DNA of 64,000 nt from Dankookia rubra. GTDB taxonomy: Bacteria; Pseudomonadota; Alphaproteobacteria; Acetobacterales; Acetobacteraceae. Location: positions 62,001-126,000 of the forward strand of contig NZ_SMSJ01000003.1 of assembly GCF_004355005.1 (NCBI RefSeq). The letters are read 5' to 3'. A program made the translations under genes and the position numbers. Of the stretch, positions 8,671 through 17,683 are shown in pieces. Every line of letters starts with the position of its first letter. Within the stretch, counting starts at the first letter, position 1. Under the pieces are notes generated by a model. That model was not told the origin of the DNA. It saw only the letters and a program-made list of their open reading frames with translations, and ran no database searches.

Positions 8671-9504
8671 ATGGGAATCCCCCGGTCCATGCGCTTCTCC
8701 TTCGCCCCGGCCCGCTCGGCCCCCCGATACCTGGCCGGTGCCGCCTCGGCGGTCCTGTTGTTGGCCGCGCCTGCCTTCGCGCAGCAGCAGCAGCAGGAGT
8801 GGTTCGTGCCGGGCCAGGGTCAGCAGCGCCCGACCGGCCAGCCGGCGCAGCGCCCGGCCGGCCAGCCGGCGCAGGCCCAGCAGCGCCCGCAGCAGCGCCC
8901 TGCCACCCAGGCGCCGGCGCCGCTGCCGCCCGGCCAGCAGCCCCCGGCCGCGGTCATCGGCATCGTCGACGTGCCGGAGATCCAGCGCGTCTCGACCGCC
9001 TTCAGCCAAGTGCGGGACGAGATCGAGCGCCGCCGCCAGCGGCTGAACGACGACCTGCAGCGCGAGCAGAACAACTGGCGCGAACAGCAGCAGCAGCTGG
9101 CCAACCAGCGCGCCTCCCTACCGGCCGACCAGCTGCGGGAGCGCGAGCGCAGCCTGCAGGACCGCATCACCGACAGCCAGCGTATCTTCCGCGAGCGCAG
9201 CCGCACGATTGAGCAGGCGGCGCAGCAATCGCTGGTCGAGATCGAGCAGACGCTGGGGACCGTGATCCGCCAGGTGGCGGCGAGCCGCAGCGTGAACTTG
9301 GTCCTGCCGCGGCCGCTGGTCATCTTCAACGACCCGCCCTTCGACCTGACCGAGGAAGTCGCGACGCAGTTCAATAAGGTGCTGAAGAGCGTCAACATGC
9401 CGCCCGAGGCGAACGGCACCGAAACGCCTGCCGCGGCGAATGCGCCGGCGGCGCGCCCGGCCGCGCCGCCGGCCGCGCAAGGCCAGCCGCAGCAGCGGCG
9501 CTGA
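8671..9504 (+). CDS. skp: Skp/OmpH-family periplasmic chaperone with Gln/Pro-rich insert
   Basis: A 277-residue exported protein; a signal peptide ends near PAFAQQQQ. OmpH/Skp proteins hold unfolded outer-membrane proteins in the periplasm. The core begins with IGIVDVPEIQRVSTAF near residue 93 and continues as a long Gln/Arg/Glu-rich coiled coil, then NLVLPRPLVIFN and FNKVLKSVNMPP, as in alphaproteobacterial OmpH. Residues about 38-90 are low-complexity Gln/Pro/Arg (repeats of RPxxQPAQ) and the C terminus is Ala/Pro/Gln-rich, making it about 100 residues longer than typical Skp. An internal ATG at 8689 is an alternative start. It lies between bamA and lpxD. Confidence 0.88.
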   Translation: MGIPRSMRFSFAPARSAPRYLAGAASAVLLLAAPAFAQQQQQEWFVPGQGQQRPTGQPAQRPAGQPAQAQQRPQQRPATQAPAPLPPGQQPPAAVIGIVDVPEIQRVSTAFSQVRDEIERRRQRLNDDLQREQNNWREQQQQLANQRASLPADQLRERERSLQDRITDSQRIFRERSRTIEQAAQQSLVEIEQTLGTVIRQVAASRSVNLVLPRPLVIFNDPPFDLTEEVATQFNKVLKSVNMPPEANGTETPAAANAPAARPAAPPAAQGQPQQRR

Positions 9505-9520
9505 CCGGGCCGGCGTCGCC

Positions 9521-10540
9521 ATGGCGGATCCCCGCTTCTTCAGCAGCAGCGGCCCGCAGCGGCTGGCGGACATCGCCGCCGTCGCAGGCGCCCAGTTCGA
9601 GGGCGACGGGGAGCGGCGCTTCACCGGCGTTGCCTCGCTGCAATCCGCGGGGCCCGACGACGTAAGCTTCCTCGACAACCGCCGCTACGCGCCCTTGCTG
9701 GCGGAGACCAGAGCAGGGGCGGTCGTCCTGGCCAAGGCTTTCGCGGGGCAGGTGCCGAGCGGGGCCGTGGCCTTGGTGACCGCCCAGCCCTATCTCGGCT
9801 TCGCTCGCGTCGCGGCGCTGCTGCACCCGCCGGTTCAACCGCGTCCGGGAATCCATCCCAGCGCGGTAGTGGCGCCCGATGCGCTGGTCGGGGAGGGAAC
9901 GGAGATCGGCCCCTGCGTGGTGATCGGGGCGGGGGCACGGATCGGGGCCGGCTGCATCCTGCATCCGCATGTCACGGTCGGGCCCGGCGTCGAGATCGGC
10001 GAGGGCTGCCGCCTGCATGCCAACAGCAGCGTCAGCCACGCCATTCTCGGCCGCGGGGTCGTGCTGCATCCCGGCGCCCGTATTGGCCAGGAAGGATTTG
10101 GATTCGCGCCGACGCCTGACGGCCGGTTCGAGACGATGCCCCAACTCGGACGCGTACTGCTGGGCGATTTTGTCGAGGTGGGGGCGAATTCCTGCGTCGA
10201 CCGCGGCAGCCAGGGCGACACGATCCTGGGTCCGGGGACCCGCCTCGACAACCTGGTCCAGATCGGGCACAACGTTCAGACGGGACGCGGCTGCGTTGTT
10301 GTCGGGCAGGCTGGCATTGCAGGCTCCACGACGCTCGGTGACTACGTCACCCTGGCGGCGCAGGCAGGGGTGGCGGGCCATATAACCCTCGGCACGCAGG
10401 TTCGGGTCGGCGCTCAGGCCGGTGTGATGCACGATGTGCCGCCGAAACTCGACGTGATCGGCAGCCCCTCCATGCCCGTGCGGGAATTCTGGCGTGCGAT
10501 GGCGCGCTGGCGAAAGCTCGGCACCGAGCGCGACGGCTAG
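9521..10540 (+). CDS. lpxD: UDP-3-O-acylglucosamine N-acyltransferase
   Basis: A 339-residue cytoplasmic left-handed beta-helix enzyme that adds the N-linked acyl chain in the third step of lipid A synthesis. The N-terminal substrate-recognition domain ([17 protein letters not shown]) is followed by many hexapeptide repeats from about residue 110, including [14 protein letters not shown] with the catalytic His. Length matches LpxD. The frame is open further upstream, but ATG 9521 begins the normal [10 protein letters not shown] terminus just after the skp stop. It is followed by fabZ 20 bases later. Confidence 0.96.
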   Translation: MADPRFFSSSGPQRLADIAAVAGAQFEGDGERRFTGVASLQSAGPDDVSFLDNRRYAPLLAETRAGAVVLAKAFAGQVPSGAVALVTAQPYLGFARVAALLHPPVQPRPGIHPSAVVAPDALVGEGTEIGPCVVIGAGARIGAGCILHPHVTVGPGVEIGEGCRLHANSSVSHAILGRGVVLHPGARIGQEGFGFAPTPDGRFETMPQLGRVLLGDFVEVGANSCVDRGSQGDTILGPGTRLDNLVQIGHNVQTGRGCVVVGQAGIAGSTTLGDYVTLAAQAGVAGHITLGTQVRVGAQAGVMHDVPPKLDVIGSPSMPVREFWRAMARWRKLGTERDG

Positions 10541-10560
10541 ACAGAAGGCAGGCGAGTACG

Positions 10561-11049
10561 ATGGACGCGAGCGAGGCGCAGGCGGCGGATACCACCACTG
10601 CGGCGACGGTGGAATCCTACGACATCGCGCAGATCATGCGCGCGATCCCGCACCGCTATCCCTTCCTGATGGTCGACCGCGTGGTGGAGGTGCACAAGAA
10701 CATCTCCGCCATCGGCATCAAGAACGTCACCATCAACGAGAATTTCTTCCAGGGACATTTCCCGGAACACCCGGTGATGCCGGGTGTCCTGATCATCGAA
10801 TGCATGGCGCAGACCGCCGCCGTGCTGGTGGTGGAGACGCTGGGGCCGGATGCGCGTGGCAAGCTGGTCTATTTCATGACCGTCGAGAACGCGAAGTTCC
10901 GCAAGCCGGTGGTCCCCGGCGACCAGATGCGCGTTCATGTCGTCAAGGAAAAGCAGCGCGCCAATATCTGGAAATTCCATGCCGAGGCCAAGGTGGACGG
11001 GAAGGTGGTGGCGGAAGCCACCTATGCCGCGATGATCCTCGACCGTTGA
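10561..11049 (+). CDS. fabZ: 3-hydroxyacyl-[acyl-carrier-protein] dehydratase FabZ
   Basis: A 162-residue hot-dog-fold dehydratase of type II fatty acid synthesis that acts on (3R)-hydroxyacyl-ACP. It shows [13 protein letters not shown] and [16 protein letters not shown] with the catalytic His, and [10 protein letters not shown] with the catalytic Glu. The N terminus carries about 18 extra residues rich in Ala/Thr before the conserved helix. It competes with LpxA/LpxD for hydroxyacyl-ACP, which explains its conserved place among the lpx genes. Its stop overlaps the proposed lpxA start. Confidence 0.96.
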   Translation: MDASEAQAADTTTAATVESYDIAQIMRAIPHRYPFLMVDRVVEVHKNISAIGIKNVTINENFFQGHFPEHPVMPGVLIIECMAQTAAVLVVETLGPDARGKLVYFMTVENAKFRKPVVPGDQMRVHVVKEKQRANIWKFHAEAKVDGKVVAEATYAAMILDR

Positions 11050-11930
11050 ACGCCTTGCCCCCCCTTGCCCTGACCGGCATCGACCCGACGGCGTCCATCG
11101 CGCCGAATGCCGCCGTCGCAGAAGGCGCCGTCATCGGCCCCGGCTGCCGTATCGGCCCCTTCTGCAGCCTCGGGCCGGAAGTCGTGCTGGAGGCGGATGT
11201 CGAACTCGTCTCGCATGTCGTCGTCGACGGCGCGACGCGGATCAGCGCCGGCACCAAGGTCCTGTCCTTTGCCGCAATTGGCACGCCGCCGCAGGATCTG
11301 AAATACAAGAACGAGCCGACGCGCTGCGAGGTCGGGCCGAAATGCCTCATCCGGGAGGGCGTGACCATCCATCGCGCCAGCGTCGGCGGCGGCGGCGTCA
11401 CCCGTGTCGGCGCGGGCTGCATGCTGATGGCGCAGGCGCATGTGGCGCACGACTGCATCCTCGGCGACGGCGTCATCCTGGCCAACAATGTCATGCTTGG
11501 CGGCCATGTGCAGGTCGGCGACGGCGCCTTTATCGGCGGCGGCGCCGCGGTGCACCAGACCGTGCGGATCGGCCGACTGGCGATGGTCTCCGGCCTCGCC
11601 GGCGTGACCAACGACATCCCGCCCTTCGGCTATGTCTTCGGCCTGCCGGCGCGGCTGGTCGGCTTCAACAAAATCGGCCTGTTGCGGCGCGGCGCCTCGC
11701 GCGACCAGTTGCGGACCTTGCGGCTTGCCAACAACCTGCTGTTTAGGGACCCCGGCGAATTCGCCGCAAAGGTCGATCAGGCGGCGACCCGCTGGCCCGA
11801 CGAGGCGCTGGTCCAGGAGGTCATCGGCTTCGTCCGCGACATGACGCGTCGCCGCCAACTCGTGCGCCCCGGCCGAATGGCCGCACCCGAGCTCGGCGGC
11901 GTCGACGAGGAGAACGGGGAAGGCGCGTGA
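11046..11930 (+). CDS. lpxA: UDP-N-acetylglucosamine O-acyltransferase
   Basis: The first enzyme of lipid A synthesis, a left-handed beta-helix trimer. Hexapeptide repeats run from [13 protein letters not shown], with the catalytic His in [12 protein letters not shown] and the trailing [19 protein letters not shown] helix region. No ATG lies before the conserved start; TTG 11046 overlaps the fabZ stop by four bases (TTGA), with TTG 11055 as an alternative. At 294 residues it is about 30 longer than E. coli LpxA. The extra part is a charged C-terminal tail ending EENGEGA. lpxI starts in a GTGA overlap. Confidence 0.94.
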   Translation: MNALPPLALTGIDPTASIAPNAAVAEGAVIGPGCRIGPFCSLGPEVVLEADVELVSHVVVDGATRISAGTKVLSFAAIGTPPQDLKYKNEPTRCEVGPKCLIREGVTIHRASVGGGGVTRVGAGCMLMAQAHVAHDCILGDGVILANNVMLGGHVQVGDGAFIGGGAAVHQTVRIGRLAMVSGLAGVTNDIPPFGYVFGLPARLVGFNKIGLLRRGASRDQLRTLRLANNLLFRDPGEFAAKVDQAATRWPDEALVQEVIGFVRDMTRRRQLVRPGRMAAPELGGVDEENGEGA

Positions 11931-12796
11931 GCCTGCCCGGCGGCGGTCTTCCCCCCGGCAGCAAGCTCGGCCTCGTCGCCGGCGGCGGTCAGATGCCACT
12001 GCGCGTGGTCACCGCCGCCCGCGCCGCGGGCCACGACGTCTTCGCCCTGCTGATCGAGGGCTGGGCCGACCCGGCGGATTTCGGCCATGTGCCGCATGCC
12101 ATGGTCAAGGTCGGCGCGGTCGACGATGCCTATGCCAAGTTCCGTGCCCAGGGCGTGCGGCACCTAGTGATGTGCGGCCGGGCGCATCGGCCCTCGCTTA
12201 CCTCCCTGGCGCCGGGCGGCGGCATGCTGAAGCTGCTGGCGCGCATCGGCTCGGCCGCCTTCCAGGGCGATGACGGGCTGCTGAAGGCCATGGTCAAAGT
12301 GGTGGAGGAGGATGGCTTCACCGTCCTGCCGGCCCAGGCGATCGTCCACGACGCCCTGCCGCTGGCCGGCCTGCTGACCGCTGCGGCCCCCAATGCCCGG
12401 GCCCGCGCCGATATCCGGCGCGGCACCGCCGTAGTCCGGGCGCTCGGCGCCGTCGATGTCGGCCAGGGCGCCGTGGTGCAGCAAGGGCTCGTGCTGGGCG
12501 TCGAGGCCATCGAGGGCACCGACGCGCTGCTCGACCGTTGTGGCGGCTTGCGGCGGGAAGGCGCGGGCGGCGTGCTGGTGAAGCTGGTCAAGCCCGGGCA
12601 GGATCGCCGCATCGACCTGCCGACGATCGGCCCCGTGACCGTCGAACATGCCGCTGCCGCCGGGCTCGCCGGCATCGCCATCGAGGCGGGCGGGACGATC
12701 GTCGTTGATCGGGCAGCGACCGTCGCGGCTGCCGACCGGGCGGGGCTCTTCATCCTCGCCTTCGACCCGAACGCCTTCGAGGAGAACGTCACATGA
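11927..12796 (+). CDS. lpxI: UDP-2,3-diacylglucosamine diphosphatase LpxI
   Basis: A 289-residue protein of the LpxI (DUF1009) family, which hydrolyses UDP-2,3-diacylglucosamine to lipid X in alphaproteobacteria that lack LpxH. Visible family features are the N-terminal [29 protein letters not shown], and the C-terminal half with [20 protein letters not shown] and [23 protein letters not shown] 11927 overlaps the lpxA stop (GTGA) and its own stop overlaps gloA (ATGA), so translation is coupled across all three. lpxB, the usual next gene, is absent here. Confidence 0.94.
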   Translation: MSLPGGGLPPGSKLGLVAGGGQMPLRVVTAARAAGHDVFALLIEGWADPADFGHVPHAMVKVGAVDDAYAKFRAQGVRHLVMCGRAHRPSLTSLAPGGGMLKLLARIGSAAFQGDDGLLKAMVKVVEEDGFTVLPAQAIVHDALPLAGLLTAAAPNARARADIRRGTAVVRALGAVDVGQGAVVQQGLVLGVEAIEGTDALLDRCGGLRREGAGGVLVKLVKPGQDRRIDLPTIGPVTVEHAAAAGLAGIAIEAGGTIVVDRAATVAAADRAGLFILAFDPNAFEENVT

Positions 12797-13182
12797 GCAA
12801 GTTCCTGCACACCATGATCCGCGTCGGCAATCTCGACCGCAGCGTGAAGTTCTATACCGAGCTGCTGGGCATGAAGGAGCTGCGCCGCCGCGACGTGCCG
12901 GACGGCAAGTACACGCTGGCCTTCCTGGGCTACGGGGAGGGCAATGCCGAGGGCCAGGGCGAGATCGAGCTCACCTACAATTATGGTGTCGAGACATACG
13001 AGCAGGGCAATGCCTTCGGCCATCTCGCGGTCGGCCTGGCGGACGTCGCCGCGGCCTGCGAGAAGGTTCGCGCCGGCGGTGGCCGAGTGACGCGGGAGGC
13101 TGGCCCTGTGAAGTTCGGCACCACGATCATCGCCTTCGTGGAAGACCCGGACGGCTACAAGATCGAGCTGATCCAGCGCTGA
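12793..13182 (+). CDS. gloA: Lactoylglutathione lyase (glyoxalase I)
   Basis: A 129-residue VOC-fold metalloenzyme that isomerises the methylglyoxal-glutathione hemithioacetal to S-lactoylglutathione. The four expected metal ligands are present: His6 (FLHTMIRV), Glu59 (EIELTYNYG), His77 (GHLAVG) and Glu125 (YKIELIQR). Length and the [14 protein letters not shown] segment fit GloA. ATG 12793 overlaps the lpxI stop by four bases, so it is in the lpx transcript although its function is detoxification. The link may be historical rather than functional. Confidence 0.93.
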   Translation: MSKFLHTMIRVGNLDRSVKFYTELLGMKELRRRDVPDGKYTLAFLGYGEGNAEGQGEIELTYNYGVETYEQGNAFGHLAVGLADVAAACEKVRAGGGRVTREAGPVKFGTTIIAFVEDPDGYKIELIQR

Positions 13183-13199
13183 CACCAAGGCTGCTGCGC

Positions 13200-14603
13200 G
13201 TGTCCGGCCTTGCCGATCCCTTCGGCCTGTTGCGCGATGCGGCCTATGGGGCGGAACGGCTGGGCCGGTCCCTGATCGGCCAGGACCGCATCCGGCTGGC
13301 GGTTACCGGCCTGACGCGGGCGGGAAAGACGGTCTTCCTCACCTCGCTGCTCGCCAACCTGCTGGCGGCGGGACGCGGGCAGCGGACCTTGCCGGCGTTG
13401 GAACGGGCCGCCGGCGGCCGGCTGCGCGCGGTGCGCCCGGTGCCGGCCGGCATCGAGGGCCTGCCGCGCTTCGACGTCGCGGCGCACCTCGCCGCGCTTG
13501 CCGCTGATCCGCCCGCTTGGCCGGCGCGGACCGAGGATCTCTCTACCCTGGAGCTCACCCTTGAGCTCGACCGGCAATCCATGCTGGCCGGGCTGCTGGG
13601 AACGCGAAGCGTAACGCTCGAGCTGCTGGACTATCCCGGCGAATGGCTGCTCGACCTGCCCATGCTGAACCAGGATTTTCCTGGCTGGTCCGCGGCGACC
13701 CTGGCGCGGCTGCGGCGGCCGGGCCATGCCGCCGCGATGGGCGCCTTTCTCGGCTTCGTCGACAGCCTGCCGCCCGGCGTCGCGGCGGAAGACAGCCTGG
13801 TGCAGCGCGGATTCGCGCTCTACCGCGACGCCCTGCGCGGCTGCCGCGACCGGCTCGGCTTCCGGTTCCTGCAGCCAGGCCGCGTGCTGAACCCCGGGCC
13901 GCGCGGGGAGACGCCGCTGCTGTGGTTCTTCCCGCTGCCGCCCGGCGCGCGCGGCGGCCTTGCCGGCCTCATGGCCGAGCGCCACCGCGCCTATGTCGAG
14001 GCGCAGCGTCGCGAGTTCTTCGAGCCCTATTTCCGCCGGTTCGAGCGGCAGGCGGTGCTGGTCGACGTGCTCGGCGCGCTGCATGCCGGCCAAGCTGCCT
14101 TCGACGACACGGCCGAGGCACTGGCCGCCATCGCCGAGGCGCTGCGCTACGGCGGCGGCTGGCTCGACTGGCTGACCGGCGTCGGCGTCGATCGCGTCGC
14201 CTTCGTCGCCACCAAGGCCGACCACGTGCCGGCACGGCAGCGGGATGCGCTCTCTTCCTTGCTCGGGCACCTGGTCGCGGCGCCGCAGCGCCGGGCGACC
14301 GGTGCTGGCGTCACCACCAGCGTGCATGCCCTCGCTGCCGTCCGCTGCACCGAGGACGACGTGGCGACGCTCGATGGCCGCCCGGTCGCCGCGGTGCGCG
14401 GCGTGCTGCTGTCGAGCGGCCGCAGCGCCAAGGTCTATCCCGGTGAAATCCCCCTGCGACCGCCGGAGCCCGGCTTCTGGGATCACGGCTTCTTCGAGAT
14501 GCCGGAATTCCAGCCGCCGCGTTTGGATCGGGAAGGCGGCGCCGGGGTGCCGCATCTCGGCCTCGATGCGCTGCTGGCGGCGCTGATCGGAGACGTGCTG
14601 TGA
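13200..14603 (+). CDS. YcjX-family P-loop protein (DUF463)
   Basis: A 467-residue predicted nucleotide-binding protein of the YcjX-like family. Seen: Walker A GLTRAGKT (residues 37-44), a switch-II-like DYPGEW (144-149) and a G4-like TKAD (338-341) preceded by VAFVA, so it looks like a distant GTPase. Family members are stress-associated in enterobacteria, but the biochemical role is not established. GTG 13200 lies 17 bases after gloA. The stop overlaps the start of the DUF697 gene by four bases, matching the ycjX-ycjF pair of E. coli. Being at the end of the lpx operon suggests an envelope link, which is inference. Confidence 0.85.
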   Translation: MSGLADPFGLLRDAAYGAERLGRSLIGQDRIRLAVTGLTRAGKTVFLTSLLANLLAAGRGQRTLPALERAAGGRLRAVRPVPAGIEGLPRFDVAAHLAALAADPPAWPARTEDLSTLELTLELDRQSMLAGLLGTRSVTLELLDYPGEWLLDLPMLNQDFPGWSAATLARLRRPGHAAAMGAFLGFVDSLPPGVAAEDSLVQRGFALYRDALRGCRDRLGFRFLQPGRVLNPGPRGETPLLWFFPLPPGARGGLAGLMAERHRAYVEAQRREFFEPYFRRFERQAVLVDVLGALHAGQAAFDDTAEALAAIAEALRYGGGWLDWLTGVGVDRVAFVATKADHVPARQRDALSSLLGHLVAAPQRRATGAGVTTSVHALAAVRCTEDDVATLDGRPVAAVRGVLLSSGRSAKVYPGEIPLRPPEPGFWDHGFFEMPEFQPPRLDREGGAGVPHLGLDALLAALIGDVL

Positions 14604-15616
14604 CAGCGTCCGACGACCGTGGCGGCGATGGCCGCGAAGGGTTTGATCGGCCGCGCGGGAACCAGGCGCCGCGCGGGCCGCGGGTGATCCCGGAAGACGA
14701 GCCGGCCGCTGTCCCGCCGCGCCCCATGCCGCAGGCCGAGCGGCAGGCAGCACCGCCGGGCGGGCCGCGGGTGATCCTCGACGAAAAGGCCGGGCCGGCA
14801 CCGCGGCTCGACTTCCAATGGGAACAGGCGGTGGTGCCGGTCGCGGCGCCGCGTCCTTCGGTACGCTGGTCCGGCATAGGTCGTGCCATCGGTGGGCTGA
14901 CGCTGCTGGGCGGCGGGCTGGCGGCGCTGGATGCCGCCAATTTCGTCGTGGACCAGTTCGGCCGCGGCGCGGTGCAGGGCTGGGCGACGCTCGGCGTCGT
15001 CGCCGGCGGCGTGGCGCTACTCGGCTCCGGGCTCTGGCGGGAGGTGCGGGGCCTCGCCTCGATCCGCGCCGTCGATCGCGCCCGCGCCGCCTTCGCCCGC
15101 GGCGACCTGGCGGCGGCGAAGGCGGAGACGCTGCGCTGGGCGGCTTCCGTGCAGGAAGCCGCGCCGCTGCAGCCGGCGATCCGCGGCGCCGCCAGCATCG
15201 CGGAACTCGGCGCGCTGCTGCAGCCGGCGCTGGCGCAACTGGAGGCGCGCGCCGCGACGCTCGGGCGCAATGCCGCGGTGCAGAGCTTTGCGGTGACGGC
15301 GATCAGCCCCTCGCCGGGGCTGGACGCGCTGGTCTTCGCCTGGCGCGGGGTGCGGCTGGTGCGGCAGGTGGCGGCGCTGCATGGGTTGCGGCCCGGGTTG
15401 GCGGGGACGCTGGCGCTGCTGCGGCGGACCCTGCAGGACGCGGCCATGGTGGCGGCGACCGATGTCGCGGTGGATGCTGCGGCACGTGCGCTGCTGTCGA
15501 ACCGGCTGCTCGAACAATTCGCCGGCGAGGCCGCGGCCGGCGCGGTGGCGGCGCGGCGCATGCTGCGGCTGGCGCGGGTGGCGGCGGAGGCCTGCCGGGT
15601 GCTGCCGCCGGGCTGA
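14600..15616 (+). CDS. YcjF-like membrane protein (DUF697/TIGR01620-type)
   Basis: A 338-residue protein predicted in the inner membrane, the usual partner of YcjX. The first 80 residues are Pro/Arg-rich and contain a repeated GPRVI motif (residues 26-30 and 55-59). Two hydrophobic segments follow (IGGLTLLGGGLAALDAA and WATLGVVAGGVALLGSGLW). The Ala-rich C-terminal half contains GLDALVFAWRGVRLVRQVAAL and resembles the DUF697 domain. Start GTG 14600 is coupled to the ycjX stop. The molecular role is unknown. It closes the plus-strand envelope run and faces a convergent receptor gene. Confidence 0.75.
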   Translation: MTASDDRGGDGREGFDRPRGNQAPRGPRVIPEDEPAAVPPRPMPQAERQAAPPGGPRVILDEKAGPAPRLDFQWEQAVVPVAAPRPSVRWSGIGRAIGGLTLLGGGLAALDAANFVVDQFGRGAVQGWATLGVVAGGVALLGSGLWREVRGLASIRAVDRARAAFARGDLAAAKAETLRWAASVQEAAPLQPAIRGAASIAELGALLQPALAQLEARAATLGRNAAVQSFAVTAISPSPGLDALVFAWRGVRLVRQVAALHGLRPGLAGTLALLRRTLQDAAMVAATDVAVDAAARALLSNRLLEQFAGEAAAGAVAARRMLRLARVAAEACRVLPPG

Positions 15617-15680
15617 CGCAGGGCGCCGAAGGAGTCGACCCGCCTGGACGCGTGACTCGGCATTGCCGGCGATGTACGCG

Positions 15681-16640
15681 TTATTCCGGCACGATCACCG
15701 CCCTGGCGACGATCGCCCGCCACTGCGCGACCTCCCGCCGCAACTGCGCCGCATAGTCCGCCGGGCTGCTGGCGACCACCGCGTAGCCCTGCGCCACCAG
15801 CTTGGCCTGCAGCTGAGCCTCCCGCGCCGGGGCAATCAGCAGGTCATGCAGCCGTGCGGCGATCTCGGGCGGCAGGCTGGCGGGCGCGATGAAGCCCCAG
15901 ATGCCGACCACGTCGACGGCCGGGAAGCCGGCTTCCGCCATGCTCGGCACCTCCGGCAGCAGCGGCGTGCGCGCCCCGCCGGTGACCGCGATCGCGCGCA
16001 GCCGCCCCGACTGCACATGGCCAAGCGAGGAGGACAGCGCGGCGATGCCATAGGGCACGTCGCCGGCGACCAGCCCGGTCAGCTGCGGGCCGCCGCCGCG
16101 ATAGCCAACCGGGGTGAAATCCCGCCCCGTCGCCAGCAGCATCTGCACCACCGCGAGATGGGAGGGCGTGCCGATGCCGCCATGCGAGACCGCCAGTCCC
16201 GGCCGCGTCGTCGCCTCGGCCACCAGCTCGGCCATGTCTCGCGCCGTGCCGCTCGGGTGTGCCAGCAGCAGGCCCGGGGAGGTGACTGCCAGGCCGAGCG
16301 CGGTGACATCGCGCTCGACGTCGTAGGGCGGCTTCTCCTTGAGCAGGGAGGGGTTCACCACCAGCGCATTGTCGTTGGTGCCGACGGTATAGCCGTCCGG
16401 CGGGGCGGAGAGGACCGCCTGAGTGCCTGGCACGCTGGCGCCGCCGCCGCGGTTCTCCACCAGGAAACCCTGGCCCGAGAGTTCCGAGGCATGCTGCGCC
16501 AGCAGGCGGGCGACAATGTCGCTCGACCCGCCTGGCCCGTAGGGAACCACGATGCGGACCGAGCGGGACGGAAAACCGGCGGTCTGGGCGCTGGCGACCC
16601 AGGGCAAGGCGAGTGCGCCGAGCAGGCTGCGGCGATGCAT
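15681..16640 (-). CDS. Bug-family tripartite tricarboxylate receptor, first of a tandem pair
   Basis: A 319-residue periplasmic solute-binding protein of the Bug/TctC class. It has a short Tat- or Sec-type leader (MHRRSLLGALALPWVASAQ), then the family pattern FPSRSVRIVVPYGPGGSSD, FLVENRGGGASVPGTQAV, PDGYTVGT and VPSMAEAGFPAVDV. These receptors bind carboxylates or other small organic acids; the ligand cannot be read from sequence. ATG 16640 lies four bases after the stop of the other receptor gene, so the two form an operon. No TctA/TctB membrane genes are nearby. Confidence 0.9.
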   Translation of the reverse strand: MHRRSLLGALALPWVASAQTAGFPSRSVRIVVPYGPGGSSDIVARLLAQHASELSGQGFLVENRGGGASVPGTQAVLSAPPDGYTVGTNDNALVVNPSLLKEKPPYDVERDVTALGLAVTSPGLLLAHPSGTARDMAELVAEATTRPGLAVSHGGIGTPSHLAVVQMLLATGRDFTPVGYRGGGPQLTGLVAGDVPYGIAALSSSLGHVQSGRLRAIAVTGGARTPLLPEVPSMAEAGFPAVDVVGIWGFIAPASLPPEIAARLHDLLIAPAREAQLQAKLVAQGYAVVASSPADYAAQLRREVAQWRAIVARAVIVPE

Positions 16641-16644
16641 CGCC

Positions 16645-17619
16645 TTAACCCTCCAGCCGAACATTGGCGATGCGGGCCACATCGCGCCACTGGGTGATCT
16701 CGCGCCGCACGAAGGCGCCGAATTCATCGGGCGTGCCGGGTGCGGCGGTGCCGCCCAACTCGATGAAGCGCGCCTGCATCGCCGGCTCGCGCAGGATGGC
16801 GTTGAGGTCGGCATTCACCTTGGCGGTGATCGCATCGGGCAGACCGGCCGGGCCGCAGAGGCCGGTCCAGCCATAGGCGCCGTAGCCGGGAGCCACCGTC
16901 TCGGCAATGGTCGGGACGTTCGGCAGCTGTGGGGCGCGGTCGGGCGTGGTGACCGCCACGGGGACCACTTTGCCGGCCTGGATATTGCCCAGCGCGGAGG
17001 CGACGCTGTCGAACATCAGCGGCACGTTGCCGGCCAGCAGGTCGGCCATGGCGGGCCCGCTGCCGCGATAGTGCACCATGTTGAACTTCGTGCCGGTCCG
17101 ATGGGCAAAGAGCTCGGCCGACATGTGCTGGCTGGTCGCCGGGCCGGCAGTGGCCAGGTCGATTCCGCCCGGCGTCGCCTTGGCGGCGGCGACGATCTCG
17201 GCCGCCGTGCGGTGCGGGAAGTTTGGATGCGCGACGATCAGCAGCGGCAGCACGACGACGTTGCCGATAAAGGTGAAGTCCTTCTCGGCATCGTAGGGCA
17301 GACGCGGCAGCACAGATGGGTTCACCCCGAGCGTGCCCGAGGTGCCGGCGGTCAGCGTATAGCCGTCCGGCGCGGCGCGGGCGCCGGCCTCGAGCGCCGG
17401 GGCGCCGGCGCCGCCGCCGCGGTTCTCCACCACCACGCGCTGCGGCCAGCGGCGGGACAGCTCGTCGGCATAGAGGCGGGTGAAGATGTCGGCGGCCTGG
17501 CCGGGCGGGAAGGGGACGATGATGCGCACCGGCTTCTCCGGCCAAGCGGTCTGGGCCTTCACGCCGGTGGCCGCCATGCCCGCGGCGGCCGCCAGCGTGC
17601 CGCGCCTGGTCCATACCAT
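16645..17619 (-). CDS. Bug-family tripartite tricarboxylate receptor, second of a tandem pair
   Basis: A 324-residue periplasmic binding protein with leader MVWTRRGTLAAAAGMAATGVK. Family motifs are WPEKPVRIIVPFPPGQAAD, RVVVENRGGGAGAPALEAG, PDGYTLTAGTSGTLGVNPS and VPTIAETVAPGYGAYGW. It is first in the two-gene operon and clearly diverged from its neighbour, so they may bind different ligands. It is transcribed divergently from the isopropylmalate-dehydrogenase-like gene across a 64-base gap. This suggests, but does not prove, that it imports a hydroxyacid used by that enzyme. Confidence 0.9.
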   Translation of the reverse strand: MVWTRRGTLAAAAGMAATGVKAQTAWPEKPVRIIVPFPPGQAADIFTRLYADELSRRWPQRVVVENRGGGAGAPALEAGARAAPDGYTLTAGTSGTLGVNPSVLPRLPYDAEKDFTFIGNVVVLPLLIVAHPNFPHRTAAEIVAAAKATPGGIDLATAGPATSQHMSAELFAHRTGTKFNMVHYRGSGPAMADLLAGNVPLMFDSVASALGNIQAGKVVPVAVTTPDRAPQLPNVPTIAETVAPGYGAYGWTGLCGPAGLPDAITAKVNADLNAILREPAMQARFIELGGTAAPGTPDEFGAFVRREITQWRDVARIANVRLEG

Positions 17620-17683
17620 GCCTGTCGCTCCCTCCGTCTTTGCCGCAGGATAGGGTCACTCAAGAGACCAGGGGAAGCGGGTC

